Of a DNA stretch of 64,000 bases, positions 21,766 through 39,257 are shown piece after piece. A program made the translations under genes and the position numbers. The DNA is from Tribonema minus (lineage: Eukaryota > Sar > Xanthophyceae > Tribonematales > Tribonemataceae): positions 124,001-188,000 of the forward strand of contig JAFCMP010000168.1 of assembly GCA_017506865.1 (NCBI GenBank), given 5' to 3'. The notes under the pieces were generated by a model. The model did not search any database. It worked only from the letters and a program-made list of their open reading frames with translations, and was not told where the DNA came from. Each line of letters starts with the position of its first letter. Position 1 is the stretch's first letter.

Positions 21766-23403
21766 CGCACTCAACAGCAGCGGCCCTCACCTACGCGCCC
21801 CCCCCTGCCCGCGAACTCGATGCGCAGCGACATCTGCGCCGCGAGGCGCCCCGCGAGCGGCCCGTTTGCCGCCGCCGGCTCCTCCGCGTCGCCGCGCAGC
21901 GCCGTCAGCGGCAGCGTCAGACGGACGAAGCCGTCTGCGCCGCCGCCGCACCCGGCGCCGCCGACAAGCACCTCGCAGTCGCCGCAGCGCTCCACGTCGG
22001 GGAGCGTCGCCGCGGCGCTGGTTGGAGGGGGGAGGAAGGGGGGGAGGGGTGGGGGGGTCAGGGCAGCATGCACCTGTGATGTACAGTATGTTTGTCAGGA
22101 ACGAGAGACACGCGACCCTAGTCCTGACTTTCTTTACCCCTGCCATGCAAGGACAGGCGGCAACAGACCTAGTGGCGCATGGCGACGGCGCCTTCATGCA
22201 TGACACCCGTGCCAAGCGCCTCTTGTGCAACATCACGCCACGCACCGCGTCCGCAGCGCGGCACAACGGCGAGCCCGATCACAATCGCACGGTTACGCAC
22301 CCGTCCCAGCGTGCTGCCGGTGCGCACGCATGCTCGGCGCGCGCTACGACAGCGCGGTCCGCGCCGCGCTGCTCACCTCGCGATCGGGCACCTGCGCAGG
22401 CGCGCCAGCTGATGCCGCCGGTGCGCCGCGCGCAGGTCCAAGCACAGCGCCGCGAGCGCGCTGCGGTCGTCCGCGCGCCACGCCGCCAGCGCGCGCAGCT
22501 GCACGAGCCGCACGCCGCCGTGCAGCTCCTGCAGCAGCTCGCCCGCCGCCGCCGCGCGCGCCGCGTGCGTCCCGCCCAGCTGCGCGTCGTCGCCGAGCAG
22601 CAGCAGGTCCGGCGGCGGCGCCGCTGCCGCCGCCGCCGCGGCGCTTTGCGACTGCGCCGCAGCAGCCGCGGCGGCGGCGGCGCTCACCACGAGGTGCCAG
22701 TTCATGTGCGTCTCGCAGTACGGCACGCGCAGCGCGACGATGACGTCGTCCCAGGTGGCGGCGGCGGCGGCGTCCGGCTGCGCCGCGGCGGCGGCAGCGG
22801 CGGCATCGGGCTCATCCTCGAGGGCCGCTGCGGCGCCGGCGAGCGGCCCGCTGCTGCCGCAGGCGTCCGCCGCTGTCAGCAGCTCCCGAATCTGGTGATG
22901 AGCAGGTAGTTCGCACGAGGTCAAGGAGGCGGGTGGGGGCGGGCGGCGGCGATAAGGACATGATTGAAGTCCGGAGCGACAGTGCGGGGTGCAGGTATCG
23001 GCAGGACAAGATAACAAGCTGCAGCGGCTGCGGCGGGGTTCAAACGATATTGGCGAGCGGTGCGCTCCTCCTGTGTGTCGCCGCCGCCGCCGCCGCTGCC
23101 GCTGCTGCTGTCAGCATCTCGTGAAGCTGATGCCCAACAGACAGGCACCAACAAGAACATATGCATCTGCAGTGCAGAACGCGCGTGCACCATGATCATC
23201 ATCGTCATTCGTTGAATATATGTCAGGCGCCAGCAGCAGGCAGCACACGTCGGCGCAGCTGCAACGCCAATGGCCGTACACTCAGTCCAACAAACATTGC
23301 GCACCTGAATGGCCCAGATTAGGTGGCCGAATATTGGCCCTGGCAACTGAGCGAGCCACCATTGCGTGACATTCTGTGACCTGGGTGCTATACAGGTTAT
23401 CAT
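18597..23403 (-). CDS. BABAM2: BABAM2 (BRE) homologue: scaffold subunit of BRCC36 deubiquitylase complexes
   Basis: Exons on the minus strand: 23403-23305 (tentative first), 22891-22377, 22017-21791, 20589-20333, 19513-19362 and 18678-18597 (TGA). Phases are 0, 2, 1, 0, 2 and every split codon is restored. The product is about 443 residues; human BRE is 383, and the excess is polyalanine. Order matches BRE: an N-terminal UEV-like part with LRVPYCETHMNWHLV and PPPDLLLLGDDAQL, a middle segment, then RRRALIMALAARSGMLEYDA, the second UEV-like strand RVALPPAFPEEAPAL, and the C terminus KYSPRWPPERVAAELF (human: YSPRW). BRE bridges subunits of the BRCA1-A and BRISC complexes, which cut K63-linked ubiquitin chains; it has no catalysis itself. 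The start ATG at 23403 is the least certain point. Introns hold exon-edge copies and a CAG repeat. Confidence 0.88.
19135..19265 (-). repeat. copy of the 3' end of BABAM2 exon 5 with its donor
   Basis: Plus-strand text GCGCGTGTCGATCG with the following CAGCGCT-CGGC-GACAGCAGGTCCACGG block repeats the true exon end at 19373-19425. The copied donor still reads TAG|GTGAG on the minus strand. The unit of about 168 bp also includes intron sequence (GCAG-CGTCAGTTGCAGCTGCGA at 19313 and a near match at 19143). Confidence 0.8.
20145..20235 (-). repeat. copy of the 3' end of BABAM2 exon 4 with its donor
   Basis: On the minus strand this reads ARSGMREFDAADFGAAHVCV then CAG|GTGG, against ARSGMLEYDAADFGAAHFCV in the true exon at 20333 and upward. 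It lies about 170 bp downstream of the real exon in intron 4. Confidence 0.85.
21682..21763. repeat. CAG/CTG trinucleotide repeat
   Basis: Two CAG tracts, about 6 and 17 units, separated by a GCGAGCGCG spacer. They lie in intron 3 of BABAM2 in this model. Confidence 0.9.
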
Positions 23404-24781
23404 TGCACCGACTAAGAAGCCTTGTCATATTATGTCTGTGCCACGTGAGTACATTTGTGTTCATGTATGCATTAACGAAGGCCTTGCTCAGTGTGCTTGC
23501 TCATGTCTTGGGGTGCCTAATGGAGTGCATGCTGCAACACAATTGCAAGACCTTACGTGACGTCAAGAATCACACAGGACAGCCTCACGAGCTTTTGCTC
23601 TACCGAAGCATGATGTCGTAGACACATCGATGACTTCCGTGCAAGCACTTGCAAGTCTCACGGCAACAGAGAACTCGTAGTAGATCTTGCCTGTGCTCGC
23701 AAAGCCTCCAGCGTCTGCTGCCTAGCGGACAGCATTTGAACTTGACAAAAGCCCGGTGACCGCTCCACGATGAACAGTTCTAGCTCCTTCCTGTCAGCTC
23801 CGCCGCTGCCCCGCTCGTGCCATGACTTGCAAGTCTCCTGGAGAAGTTCTGATCACCTCGCTTCTAATAGGCACCTTCTGGTACAGTCAAGAAAGGCGAA
23901 GTTGACTCGCCTGATCGTGTGTTGAAGTGCCCGTGAACACAGACCACTTGAACCAGCCATCTACATACACTTACCTACGCATGATGCTCATTCGCGCGCC
24001 ACGCGCAGCGCTTGGAGCAGTGACACTTGAGGCGTCACGAAACATTATCAGGCGCAGCAGCAGCGCACAGTGCGCCAAACGAGAGCATGCAGCAGCAACA
24101 CGAGACTGCAGCCAAAGAACGTATACGAAAACAGATATAATAGATGCATTCTTGTACCGTAGAAAATTGCGGTGTGTGATGCTCCATAGTACTCGGTCAG
24201 CTATGGCGCTGACACTTATAATGTGCTGCTGGTGCAAAATGGAGTGCAAAAATGTGCTTGTGTGTTCTACTTCTACGAGCTGAGTGCGTGCTGACTGATA
24301 GCAGCGCAGGCGATGGCCAATTATTGCTACACTCCTCAACTCCCCCCCCCCACACCCCATCTCCCCTTTGTTGAAGTCGGCCCTACACTTTTGGCAGTGC
24401 ATCATGGCACCGCTGTGCAACATGACCGACAGCCCTGCTGGCTGGCAGCACCACTGCCCAAACGATCAAGAGCAACCAGCCTTACAAGGGCCCGGCACAT
24501 CAGGCGTTGCGCAGAACCCAAACCTTCCTTGCTGTGATGAAGCTACTATCCCCCCCCTCCCCCCCCCCGGCCGGATGCATGGTACCTCATGCCTTTAGGA
24601 ACTAACTGATAATACGGCACACAGGGCACGGTGCTCATGTGTAACACGACGGGGCAGATGCGCAGCAGCGCGGCGTGCGCGCCGCACAAATTGCAGCAGC
24701 AGCGCACAGAAGGCGGGGCTTGCGAACCGCAGCCCCCCCCCCCCCCCCCTACCGCCTCTTGCGCCGTGCGCCGCCCGGCGC
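23404..24781. other. upstream of BABAM2 and downstream of the SDR gene; nothing recognised
   Basis: About 1.4 kb of mixed-GC sequence with C runs at 24342-24355, 24549-24569 and 24731-24748. A further 5' exon of BABAM2 could be hidden here. No other gene is supported. Confidence 0.4.
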
Positions 24782-30309
<5,528 letters not shown>

Positions 30310-31844
30310 GCTAACAGTCTGAGAGAAGGCAGCCGCCGAGGCGTACAACGTGCACAGTGGCAACAAGCGCATCATCGCTATCCTTTTTCAAGTCCTGGAA
30401 CAGACGACTTGATCATGTTTACTCACAGTTGGAACAAGACGAGTAACGAGTACGAGTATCGCACACGAGTATCGCCCTGTGCACGTACGTACATACAGTT
30501 GCTCATGTACAATCACGTATATGTGTGTCGCCAGGAATCGTGTACAAGTTTCTCGTACCGTACAAGTATGTGCCTGCAAGCGCTTGCACGAGTATGACCA
30601 ACGAGGAAACGACTCTGTGGAAGTTTTGTTCAAACCTCAACTGATCCAACACACATACACTGCGTTGCAGTTCAGTTCCCAAACTTCTGGGGATACAATG
30701 ATGAGTGTCCCAATACGTGAGACACCCAGAAGCTGTCATGCGGCCGGTATTCATCCCTCAAGTGTCCAATGCACATGGAACGGGGGGCTTGCGCATTTCA
30801 GTGCAATTGGTTGTGGTTGCCGCAGGCAACAATGACAACAGGGCATGTAGCAAGTACACAAAGGCAGTTGCTCGTGCAGCAGGACTGATTAACATGTCTC
30901 AAAGCGCTACTGCTTGTACTGCCTTGCGCAGCAGCAGGAGAGAGGCAAGCTGTCATGCAGAACAAAGGGAATATCTGTGCATCAAGACATTTTGTTCGTG
31001 GTGGCATTGCACTAATAGCATCAAACAAGTACTTCGAAGTATCATGGGCATCATCTTCCGATTCTGTGACTCGGTTGTCCACATGATAGTGCATTGTCGC
31101 GACGACAACGGTTTGCAGGCAAATGTCTCCGGACGTTGTTCGCACATCTGACATTGACTCACGTCCTCACGAGCCAGTCCGCACATTGCCGGCAGCTGGT
31201 GTTGCAGCAGCAGCCCACAGACCACGCGCCATTTTCCCACGTTGGTTTCGGCTGCGCTGATCACTGGCTTCAGTGCTGGCCTCTCTGCTTTGCCGTTGCC
31301 TTCAGGTCGTGTGTGAAGACCTCCGCTGGTGCATCTTTGAGCTGCAACCATCAGGGGTGCTGCGCAAGGCATGGACGTGACTCTGTGCCCCACAGCAGCG
31401 CTCGCTGGCCGCCTCTGCCGCCCCCTGCCCCCTCATCTGGCGATCATACGCTGCCTCAGGCTGTCCATTCAGTCAAATGTACTGCCGTGCCCTCCCCCGC
31501 AGCACTGTAACTGGACTCCTGCCTGCCGCAGCTCCCCGCTGCCCTGGTAATGTCCGCTAGTACGGGGCTTTGCATGTATTGCAAGGAAAGCTGTGTCCGC
31601 CCCGCCGCACGCCGCGTATTTGTGTGGACGCACGCTCGCCACGGAACAGCGTCCATCCCGAGGCAGCATCAAAGAGAGGCTCTTGCGCCACAGGCGCGCG
31701 TTTTGCTGGCTGCTGCAGCACGCCGCGCCTCGACCAGCGCCGGTACACCCATCCTCATAGGGATGCAAGGCGTACTTCAACTCCAAAGCTGCCCCCCTCT
31801 GCGATGACGCCGCCACGCTCTGCACAGCCCCTCCCGCCCCTCCT
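30310..31844. other. upstream of the SDR gene; nothing recognised
   Basis: 1.5 kb between the SDR start codon and the p31comet stop codon. It includes a stretch rich in GAGTA/CGTAC words near 30430-30600. No conserved reading frame was recognised on either strand. Confidence 0.45.
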
Positions 31845-33705
31845 TCACCCCAGGCTCTTCGCCTTGACGCCAGCGGGCCTCACGCCCGGAGGGAGCGTCA
31901 CCTGGAACCACATGCCCTCCGCCGCCGCCGCCGCCGCCGCTCCCCACATATGCTCCGCTCGCGCTGCCTCGGCCGCGGGCCCCGTGCGACCTTCCGCTCT
32001 GGAACCCGTACGCGCGCCGGCCGCAGGCGACGTCGCGCAGGGCGGCGGCGCGGCGGCGGCGCCCAGCCGCAGGCAGACGTGCGGCGGGCGGCGCGGCCGC
32101 GGCGGCGGCAGCGCGTAGCCGCGGCGCGGCAGAAGGCACGCGCACGGCGCCGCCGCAAATGCCGCCGCGCTCTGCGCGCGGGGCGCCGGCGGCGCGCCGC
32201 TGCTGCTGCTGCTGCTGCGCTTGGCGAAGAGCGCGGAGATGGAGCCCGAGGGGGGGGCGGGGGGGGCGGGGGGGGGTGCAGGGAGGGGGGCAGCAGCCAG
32301 CTGCCCTGCGGCGCAGCGGGCAGCGCGGGCGAGGCAACGCGCGCCAGAATGTGGATGCGCGACGCGCTCGGGAGGTGTGGCAGCCGCACGGCGCCCAGCG
32401 TGCTGAGCATGGCGCGCACGACCTGCGCGTGCGCAGCGGGCGGAGGCGTGCATGCGTGCACTTTGTGAGCGTTGCTGAGTGAGGGACGCCTTGTGCAGGC
32501 GCCGGCAGCAGGGTGCACGTTGTGGGGACCGGCAGGGACGCGACGCTGCGCTGCCGCACACGATGCGCAAGGCACGCAGTGTCGCCATGCGTGCCTCTGC
32601 AAAGTGCACACCACGCCTCACGTTGTACTAGTACAGCAAGCATGCGTGTACGCCGACGAGCGTGCGCAGGACTCATGCCTCCACTGTGCCCCGCTGCGTC
32701 ACGAGCCCAGAGCGACGCATTGACGCCGATGAGACTATGCATGCGCCGCCAAGCCCACAGGAAACATACACGCACACAGACGAGCACAGGCTTGCGCCGT
32801 ACACGCGCACAAATGCGGCTCGCATCAGAAGCGCGAACACCGAGCCATCGCGCCGCGGCGCAGCGCTCCTCACGAAAACGTAGCCTCTACCCTCCGACAG
32901 CGCGCACCTTGGCGGCGTACTCGGGCGCGCGCGCGTCGGCCTCGCGCGCCGCGGCGCCGCCCGCCGCCGCCAGCGCCGCGCGCGGCGGCAGCACGAGGCG
33001 CAGCGCCTCGCGCGGCGACTGCGGCGACGCGCCGAACGCGACCAGCACCTCCCTCACGGCGCGCCCCGCGGCCGCGAAGACGGCGTCCACGGCGTCGAAG
33101 AGCGCGTTGAGCGCCGACACGGCTTTGAGCAGGCGCCGCTGCGGCGGCGGCGGCGGGCGGCGCGGCGCGCGGCCGGCGGCGGCAACGGCCGCGGCGAGCG
33201 CCGTGGCGGCGCGGTCGGCCTGCCGCGCGAGCTCCTCGAAGGGGACTGGCAGCTGGACCAGGGGGAGAAGGGGTGGGGGGGGGGGGTCAGCGGGGAGTGA
33301 CGCAATGGTGGACGCGAGTGATGTAGACTTTCGGCAGCGGCCCGTGGCACACAGAGGCACGGCTGCCTGTACTGCAGGTGCCGCACATGCTCGCATTTGC
33401 ATCGTTGTGCCAGTGCCCTCGAGGCTGGCAGTATCATTTGCTTTGGTAAAATCAAGATGGGCAACATGCAACAGGATTCGAATGGCACTGTGGAGCGGCG
33501 GCGACACGTGAACTGCATGTTGGTACAGGGATGCAGTGCACGCGGCAGGCCAGCACGAGACCGGACTCACCAGCTCTCTCATGAACATGTGGTGCTGAAT
33601 GACTGCCTTCACGACCGCAGCACACACCGCAGGGCTCATGGGCTTGGTGAAATTGACGCACACCGTCAGCTCCTCAGTTGGCTCCCGCTCTTGGGCTGGC
33701 GGCAT
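31845..33705 (-). CDS. MAD2L1BP: p31comet (MAD2L1BP) homologue: HORMA-like adaptor for Mad2 remodelling
   Basis: Minus-strand exons 33705-33571, 33252-32908, 32422-32339 and 32219-31845 (TGA), all phase 0, giving 312 residues (human protein: 274). Matches to p31comet in order: LTVCVNFTKPMSPAVCAAVV, MRELLPVPFEELARQ (human LPLPYEQL), a helix-rich RRLLKAVSALNALFDAVDAV region, VAFGASPQSPREALRL (human LSPKEFYEL), VVRAMLSTLGAVRLPHLPSA, LPRRGYALPPPRPR and the C-terminal MWFQVTLPPGVR (human IWFQAPVTFKG). The family binds closed Mad2 and recruits the TRIP13 ATPase to silence the spindle checkpoint; it also acts on meiotic HORMA proteins. The third intron, 32338-32220, has a weak donor (GTTGCC) but a long C tract, and its 119 nt exactly restores frame. 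Low-complexity Ala/Pro stretches are inserted in the last exon. Confidence 0.84.
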
Positions 33706-33907
33706 GACGCTGTCAGCTCTGGTTGACGCTGCCCACGTCCGTGGAGTCTGCTGTGCTCCGTTGACAGACGCTGACACTAAGAGCGCACACTAATGTGCAA
33801 GACAGCCTTTAGACTAGGCGTGCTGCATCGCGCTCGCTTTCTCTGAAGCTTGCACAGTTCCAACTGTCACTTGAACTTGCCAGCGCTCGCAATCAGCAGC
33901 CTAGTAC
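33706..33907. promoter_or_regulatory. divergent spacer between p31comet and the ankyrin pseudogene
   Basis: About 200 bp between two start codons pointing away from each other. Promoter function for p31comet is inferred from position only; no element was identified. Confidence 0.3.
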
Positions 33908-36219
33908 ATGTCGACAGAGGGGGCAACCATGTCAGCGCCAAATCAAGGCTCGCGAGACAGCGCTCGCAATCAGCAGCAGCCCAGTCCAGAGCAGCAGCCT
34001 TCGGCTCAAGAGCGGGAGTCTGCTGAATGTTCATCGCAGCAGGCGCTCATCGGCAGCTCCGCCTTCAACCCTACTCTGCTTCTCCAGTGCTGGGAGTATG
34101 CAGGTCTAAAGGATGCTTACCTGCTGGTGGCACCCTGCTGCCGCGCTTGGCGCAGTGCCTGGAGCAGGCCGCCCCGCACCCGCATCAAAGGGATGCTCTC
34201 ATCACCTCGCTTGCTAGACTGGGCGCACGACCCCGAGCAACGGCGCCACTGGCACGATAAGGATCAGCATCCTGCCGCCCAAGCCGGCATGCTGCCAGCG
34301 CTCCAATGGGCATCGGACGCGAGTTCAAGACTGCTAGGCAGAGTCGACTCACGTTGCTTTGTGCTCAGCTCCGCACTTGCTGGCGGCAACATCGAACTCA
34401 TTGAGTGGGCCCACCAGCGCGAGCAGCGCTTTCGTTCTGAGCTCAACCATAGCGATTACCTGCCTGCCGCACGCGGGGGCCACGTGCAGGCGTTAGACTG
34501 GCTGTGGGAGAGGGCACCGCTGGACATTCACTGGCAGCAGCGGCCTTATTGCGATTCCACCAGCCACCAGTGCGTTCCACAAGCGGCTGCGCGAGCCGAC
34601 AACGTCGCCGCGTTGGAGTGGGCCGTCGCCCACGGATGGGAGTTGTGCGAGCACGTTGTCTCAACGGCGCGCGACGCTAGGAGCCTGGGCGTCCTCGAAT
34701 GGCTGCTGGAGCACGGCGCTCGTCATCCCTGCACACAGCAGCTCGTGCGTCGTCGGGACATTGATGGCGTGCTGCTCGACGAGCAGCAAACCTTTGAGCT
34801 CTGGCTGCGCGATGGACGCGTCGACCTGGCCCAGCGAGTGCAAGCACGGCTTGCTGGCAAGGCGGCGCTGACTTTACACGCGAAGCACTTCACGGCAGCC
34901 GCAGCCTCAGGCAGCGTCCCGGCGCTGTCTTGGCTTTGGAAGCAACGCTGCCCCTGGCAAGCCGAGCACGGAGAGACAGGTGTGGCGGCAGCCAACAGCG
35001 GCAGCATCAGCGCATGTCGCTGGCTTCACGACCACGGCTACCCCGTCGACAGAATTCACATTTCGACAACGGCGATTGAGGAGGGGGGGGGGCAGTTGCT
35101 GCAGTGAGCGCAGCACGCCGGCGCAGCCCTCGATGCCGAAGCGCAGGAGTTGGCCGCGGCGTACGGCTTCGAGGTCGTGGACGGCGCGGTGAGTGAACTG
35201 ACGCGGGCACAGCTTGAGCAGCGCAGTCATTCGCTCGCCACGCTCGCCTCGTTTCCTCTCGCCCACCTTATCTGGCAGTTCGTGCCGCGGCCACAATCCG
35301 TCGAGGTTGGCATTGACCGTCTGATCGCCGCAGGCGACTTGGGCATCCTGCGCATTTATCGAGGCTACGGTCGGCATACCTGGGCGAGTTGTAGGTATGT
35401 CGACGAACACGCTTTGTCCTTGGCATGCAGACATGGCAGCATACGTGTGCTAGTTTAGCTACACGTTGCGCTTGGCGTGCCGCTGGCATCAGAGTGGCTT
35501 GTGGATGCTGCTGCTAATGCGGGGCACATGCGGACCGTTCAGTGGCTGGTCGAGCATGGATGCGCAGTTGGCGCGTCTGACGTGAGCTCAGCACTCAAGC
35601 GCAAGCACTTTTCAATCGCTAGGTACCTGGCAAGCCGCGTCACGGCCTGGTCCAGCACGAAGCTGTTTGTCGTTGAAGCCAGTTCCCTCTACACCCTTGA
35701 GCATTTCATGCGTGCGGGTGGCGCTTCAATGGCGTTGACGCCATCGCAGCCGCCAAGCTCGGACGCTTAAATATGCTGCAGTACGCGGCAGCTCGGCAGA
35801 CCTGGGCGTGGGACGCCGAAATCACTTTAGCAGCGGCTAGTGTTAACCGGCTTGACATAGTACAATTTGCTGTGGAATACGGCTGTGCGATTCACGCGCA
35901 CGTCATCATCCATGCAGCAACGTTCGGCGCTCTGGAGATGATGCAGCTAGCACGTGAGCAGGGCAGCGCATGGCACAAAGATGTCTGTTGGCAGGCGTGT
36001 TATGCAGGTCACCTGAACGTGCTGCAGTATGCAGTCAGTCATGGTTGTCCGTGGCAGCTCCAGCAATGTTTGAAACATGCCAACATGCGTAGGCACCAGC
36101 ACATTCTAGATTACCTCCGGAGCGGTCATGTGTACAGATGCTTTGCATGCTCAAACGAGAACATGTTCAGATCGAAAAAGGACTTGAACCGACACCGCAA
36201 GACGAGCCATCAGGCGTGA
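33908..36219 (+). pseudogene. intronless F-box-like / ankyrin-repeat / C2H2 protein gene, broken
   Basis: Opens at ATG 33908 and stays in one frame to TGA 35105-35107, then continues in the same frame through TAG 35456-35458 to about 35720. A frameshift there moves to the frame that ends at TGA 36217-36219. About 770 codons in all. An F-box-like helix lies at residues 52-85. About 14 divergent ankyrin-type repeats follow, with cores such as NIELIEWAHQRE, NVAALEWAVAHGWE, HMRTVQWLVEHGC and HLNVLQYAVSHGC. The C terminus has a C2H2 finger, CFACSNENMFRSKKDLNRH with a second His. Ankyrin families of this kind are common in algae, oomycetes and large DNA viruses. The lack of introns in an intron-rich neighbourhood suggests retrocopy or transfer. 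Both stops can be single C-to-T changes. The first 399 codons could still be translated. Confidence 0.82.
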
Positions 36220-36833
36220 CATGAGCTGCTCATATCATCGGTGTTAATGCATGCACTTGGTCCAGTGTTTCGCTTTGGCTTGCCATCTCCTTGTTGCAAT
36301 CATGTTGCATCACTTCAAAACGCTGTGAACCTTGCGTTCGTGTCCATATTGCTGCTTTGTTACTTTGTGTGTGTTTCCTGTGGAGGAGTCACCATCGATG
36401 TCCACGTGCAAAGAAAAGGTGACCAGCGTCAGATGCAGTTGCGTGCACTCTGTTGAGCAAGCGAGATGTACACCTTTGGCAGGCGCTGTTACTTGGGGCG
36501 CATGCTCTGTGCAGCATTTTTTAGCCAAGGCCTGTTGCTCCCTCGCTTGCTCTGTCACGTAAAAACACAGAAAAACGAAAACACAAACACGATGTCGATC
36601 ATCATCAAATCCAAACCGCCACTTGAACTTGACGTTTGAAGTTTGTGTGTGTGTGAGATTGTAGCGTATCTTGTGTGCGTGTGAGCGTAGCCGGTTGTTG
36701 CGCTTATCATTGAAGCCAGCACAGCCGTTACCTTCTTCGCACCCTGCTGCAGGCGTGTTGCAGCCAGTCGCTACTTGGCGAGCGTTGCACGCACTTGACG
36801 CAGTTGCTGCTGGCTGGCTGCCTGCCGATCACG
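36220..36833. other. intergenic, upstream of the TPR gene
   Basis: Lower-GC flank after the ankyrin pseudogene. It holds one CACTTGAACTTGACGTTTGA word of the dispersed AACTTCAAG family. No gene is supported. Confidence 0.45.
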
Positions 36834-38755
36834 ATGGCCGAGGTGGGCAATGGTGACCCAGCAGCTGCCGAGCGCCTGCGGCTAGAGGGGAACCAGGCCA
36901 CCGGCCAGGGCCAGTATGCGGAGGCAGAGGCGAAGTACTCTCAGGCTATTGCGCTGCTGGCAGACCCGGCCTTGGCAGACAGCTCTGGCACGAACATCCA
37001 CACCCTGTACGGCAACAGAGCCTTGGTCAGGATGCATCTGGAGAAGCACTCGGACGCGCTGGCGGATGCCGATGCTGCTGTGGCGCTGGCGCCCACCTGG
37101 GCCAAGGGATTCTACAGGTGCGACCACTGAGCATGGGAGGCTGACTCGACAGATTCATCATGCTTGCTTACTGAGGTGTAGCTTGTGCAGGAGCAGCAAC
37201 AGTGTAGGTGCAAGTGCAGGAAAGCCCGTCTGTAATATATTGTGCCGTCTACAGCTGGGCTTTTCTGCCAAGGTAATGCTCGAAGATACGTGCGCCGCTT
37301 CGCAGCTCGCCCCCCCTGCACTGAAGAGTTGCACATGCGCGCTCTCCATGCAGAAAAGCGTGCGCGCACCAGGCGCTCGGCCAGGCGGCGGAGGCGCACG
37401 CGGCGTTCCTGACTGCGCTGGCGCTGGAGCCCGACAACGCACTCGTCAAGAAGAAAACCGTGGAAGCTCAGGTGTGTCGACGCTGGCCACTGAAGCTGCC
37501 GTGCATCCTCACTACCTCACCCAGGGCACGGTTGCCAACACTGACGCATCAGCACTTCCCAGCGGTGATCGGCGTGCTGGTCTTGTGTCATAGGTCGTGT
37601 GCGGCTGTTTTACTCTCCCTCTCTCTCTCTCTCCGTCTTTCTTTCGTCGAAAGGCGGTGACTCCGACGTGCTCCTGCGTTTGTGCGCACGGTAAAGAGTG
37701 CATTCCCTCCCCCCCCCCCCCCGCCCCTCCCCCTCCGCTGCCGCGCGCAGGCAGAGCTGGCGCGGCGGTGCGGCGAGGAAGCGGCGCGCGACGAGGCGGA
37801 GTTCCGCGCGGCGTTCGCGGCGCTGCCCGACGCGCGGCGGCGCCTGCACTGCCTCGCGCACCTGTGGAACCTGTGCGCGCCAGACGAGCGCCACGCCATC
37901 TTTGCGCGCTTCCTGCAGGTGCGCCGCCGCGGTCCGCTACGCACTCTATTGATGCGCAGTTTTTTTCCTCCGCGCCTCGCCTTGGCCTTGCAATGAAGTG
38001 CTGTAGCCTGAAGCGCCGTTTTCCCTCGCCGCGGCCTGGCTTCGAGGGCCGCGAGCACCGTGCCGGCACTGCCATGCGAGCGCTGCACTGTGTGGACCAG
38101 GTGCCATACGTATGCACGCGTTGACGTGTCAGGCGGCAACTCCTCTAGCTGCTGACGACGCTGACGCGCGCCGTGCGCCGCGCGATGCGCAGGTGGTGTC
38201 CAGCGCCGGCGACCAGCCCCACACGGGCGTGCACGCGGAGGACTTCCCGCCGGAGTCGCTCAGCGCGCTGCCCATGGACAACTACACGGTGAGAGGGCGC
38301 GCGCGCGCGCGAGCGCGTGAACTGCCGCTGCTGCGGCGACTCGCCGCTTGCGGGCTGTATCGCAGCCGGCGCGCACGGTGCGCCACACTATCGAGACGCT
38401 GCTCCTCGTGGGGCGCGTTGCCCCAAGGGCTTGGTCGTGTTGTGCCGCTGCCCTGGGGGGTGTGGGAGGGGGGGTGATACCTTGTGCGCCAGTGCTCTGT
38501 GAGCAGCTGGACATGCATGGCACGCGCTGAGCGGTGGTCTGAAATAGACTTGTGTCTCATGTCTGCGAGTCGCAGCGCTGCTGATGCAGCCCGAGACGGG
38601 GCCACGGTCGGGGGCAAGGGCTGCTCTCGGCGGCACGTGATGTGTCTCGCGCCGCATCGCTCTCCCCGCAGGTGCCATCGTGCGCCGTCAATCAGGAGGA
38701 CAGTTGCGATGACCGTTCCCCGCACGTGACTTGCGCGACGCCACCCCAGTCAACT

Positions 38756-38786
<31 letters not shown>

Positions 38787-39257
38787 GCGGCGCGGCTGCT
38801 GCCGCCGCAGGACCTGCCGCCGGCGCCCGGGCGCGAGGCGTTCTGGGCGGCGCTCGACACGCCGCGCCGCGTCGCGGTCTTCGAGGGCGCGTGGCGCGCC
38901 ATCGACCAGGACGAGCGCGACTGCATCTCCAACGACCTCGCGCACTTCTTCCTGCGGCCGCTGCTGGCGGCGCGCGCGGCGGCAGGCGCGGCGGCGGCGG
39001 CGCGCGCTGCCGCGGACGGCGACGCCGATGGCGATGGCGATGCAGCGGATGACGCCCGCGGTGGGGGGGTGGACGCGGCCGCGGGCAGCAGCGGCCCTGA
39101 AGGCGGCAGCGCTGAAGGCGACAGCGGCAATCAGGGCAGCGCTCCGGTGGACAGCGGCGTCGGCAGCGGCAGCGCTGTGGTGGATTGTGGCGGCGGCAGC
39201 GGCAACGGTGGCAGTGGCGCCAACGGTGATGGTGTTGTTGAAGGCGGCACGAAATGA
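36834..39257 (+). CDS. TPR-repeat protein, unknown function
   Basis: Five exons: 36834-37117, 37354-37471, 37751-37918, 38193-38288 and 38811-39257 (TGA 39255-39257). Phases are 2, 0, 0, 0 and the first split codon (AG|A, Arg) is restored. The product is about 370 residues. Residues 8-135 form a TPR domain: RLRLEGNQATGQGQYAEAEA, YGNRALVRMHLEKHSDALAD, then WAKGFYRKACAHQALGQAAE and ALALEPDN, as in Hsp70/Hsp90 co-chaperones and other adaptors. After it come two similar blocks, LWNLCAPDERHAIFARFLQ and AWRAIDQDERDCISNDLAHF, which I do not recognise and which may be an internal repeat. The C-terminal 80 residues are Gly/Ser/Asp low complexity. C runs of 13-31 bases precede the acceptors of exons 3 and 5. 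It is probably an adaptor protein; no partner can be named. Confidence 0.82.

Noticed and set aside
31777..32787. Minus-strand ORF of 336 codons over p31comet
   Set aside because: Overlaps the p31comet exons in another frame; the p31comet frame has family motifs and consistent splice phases.
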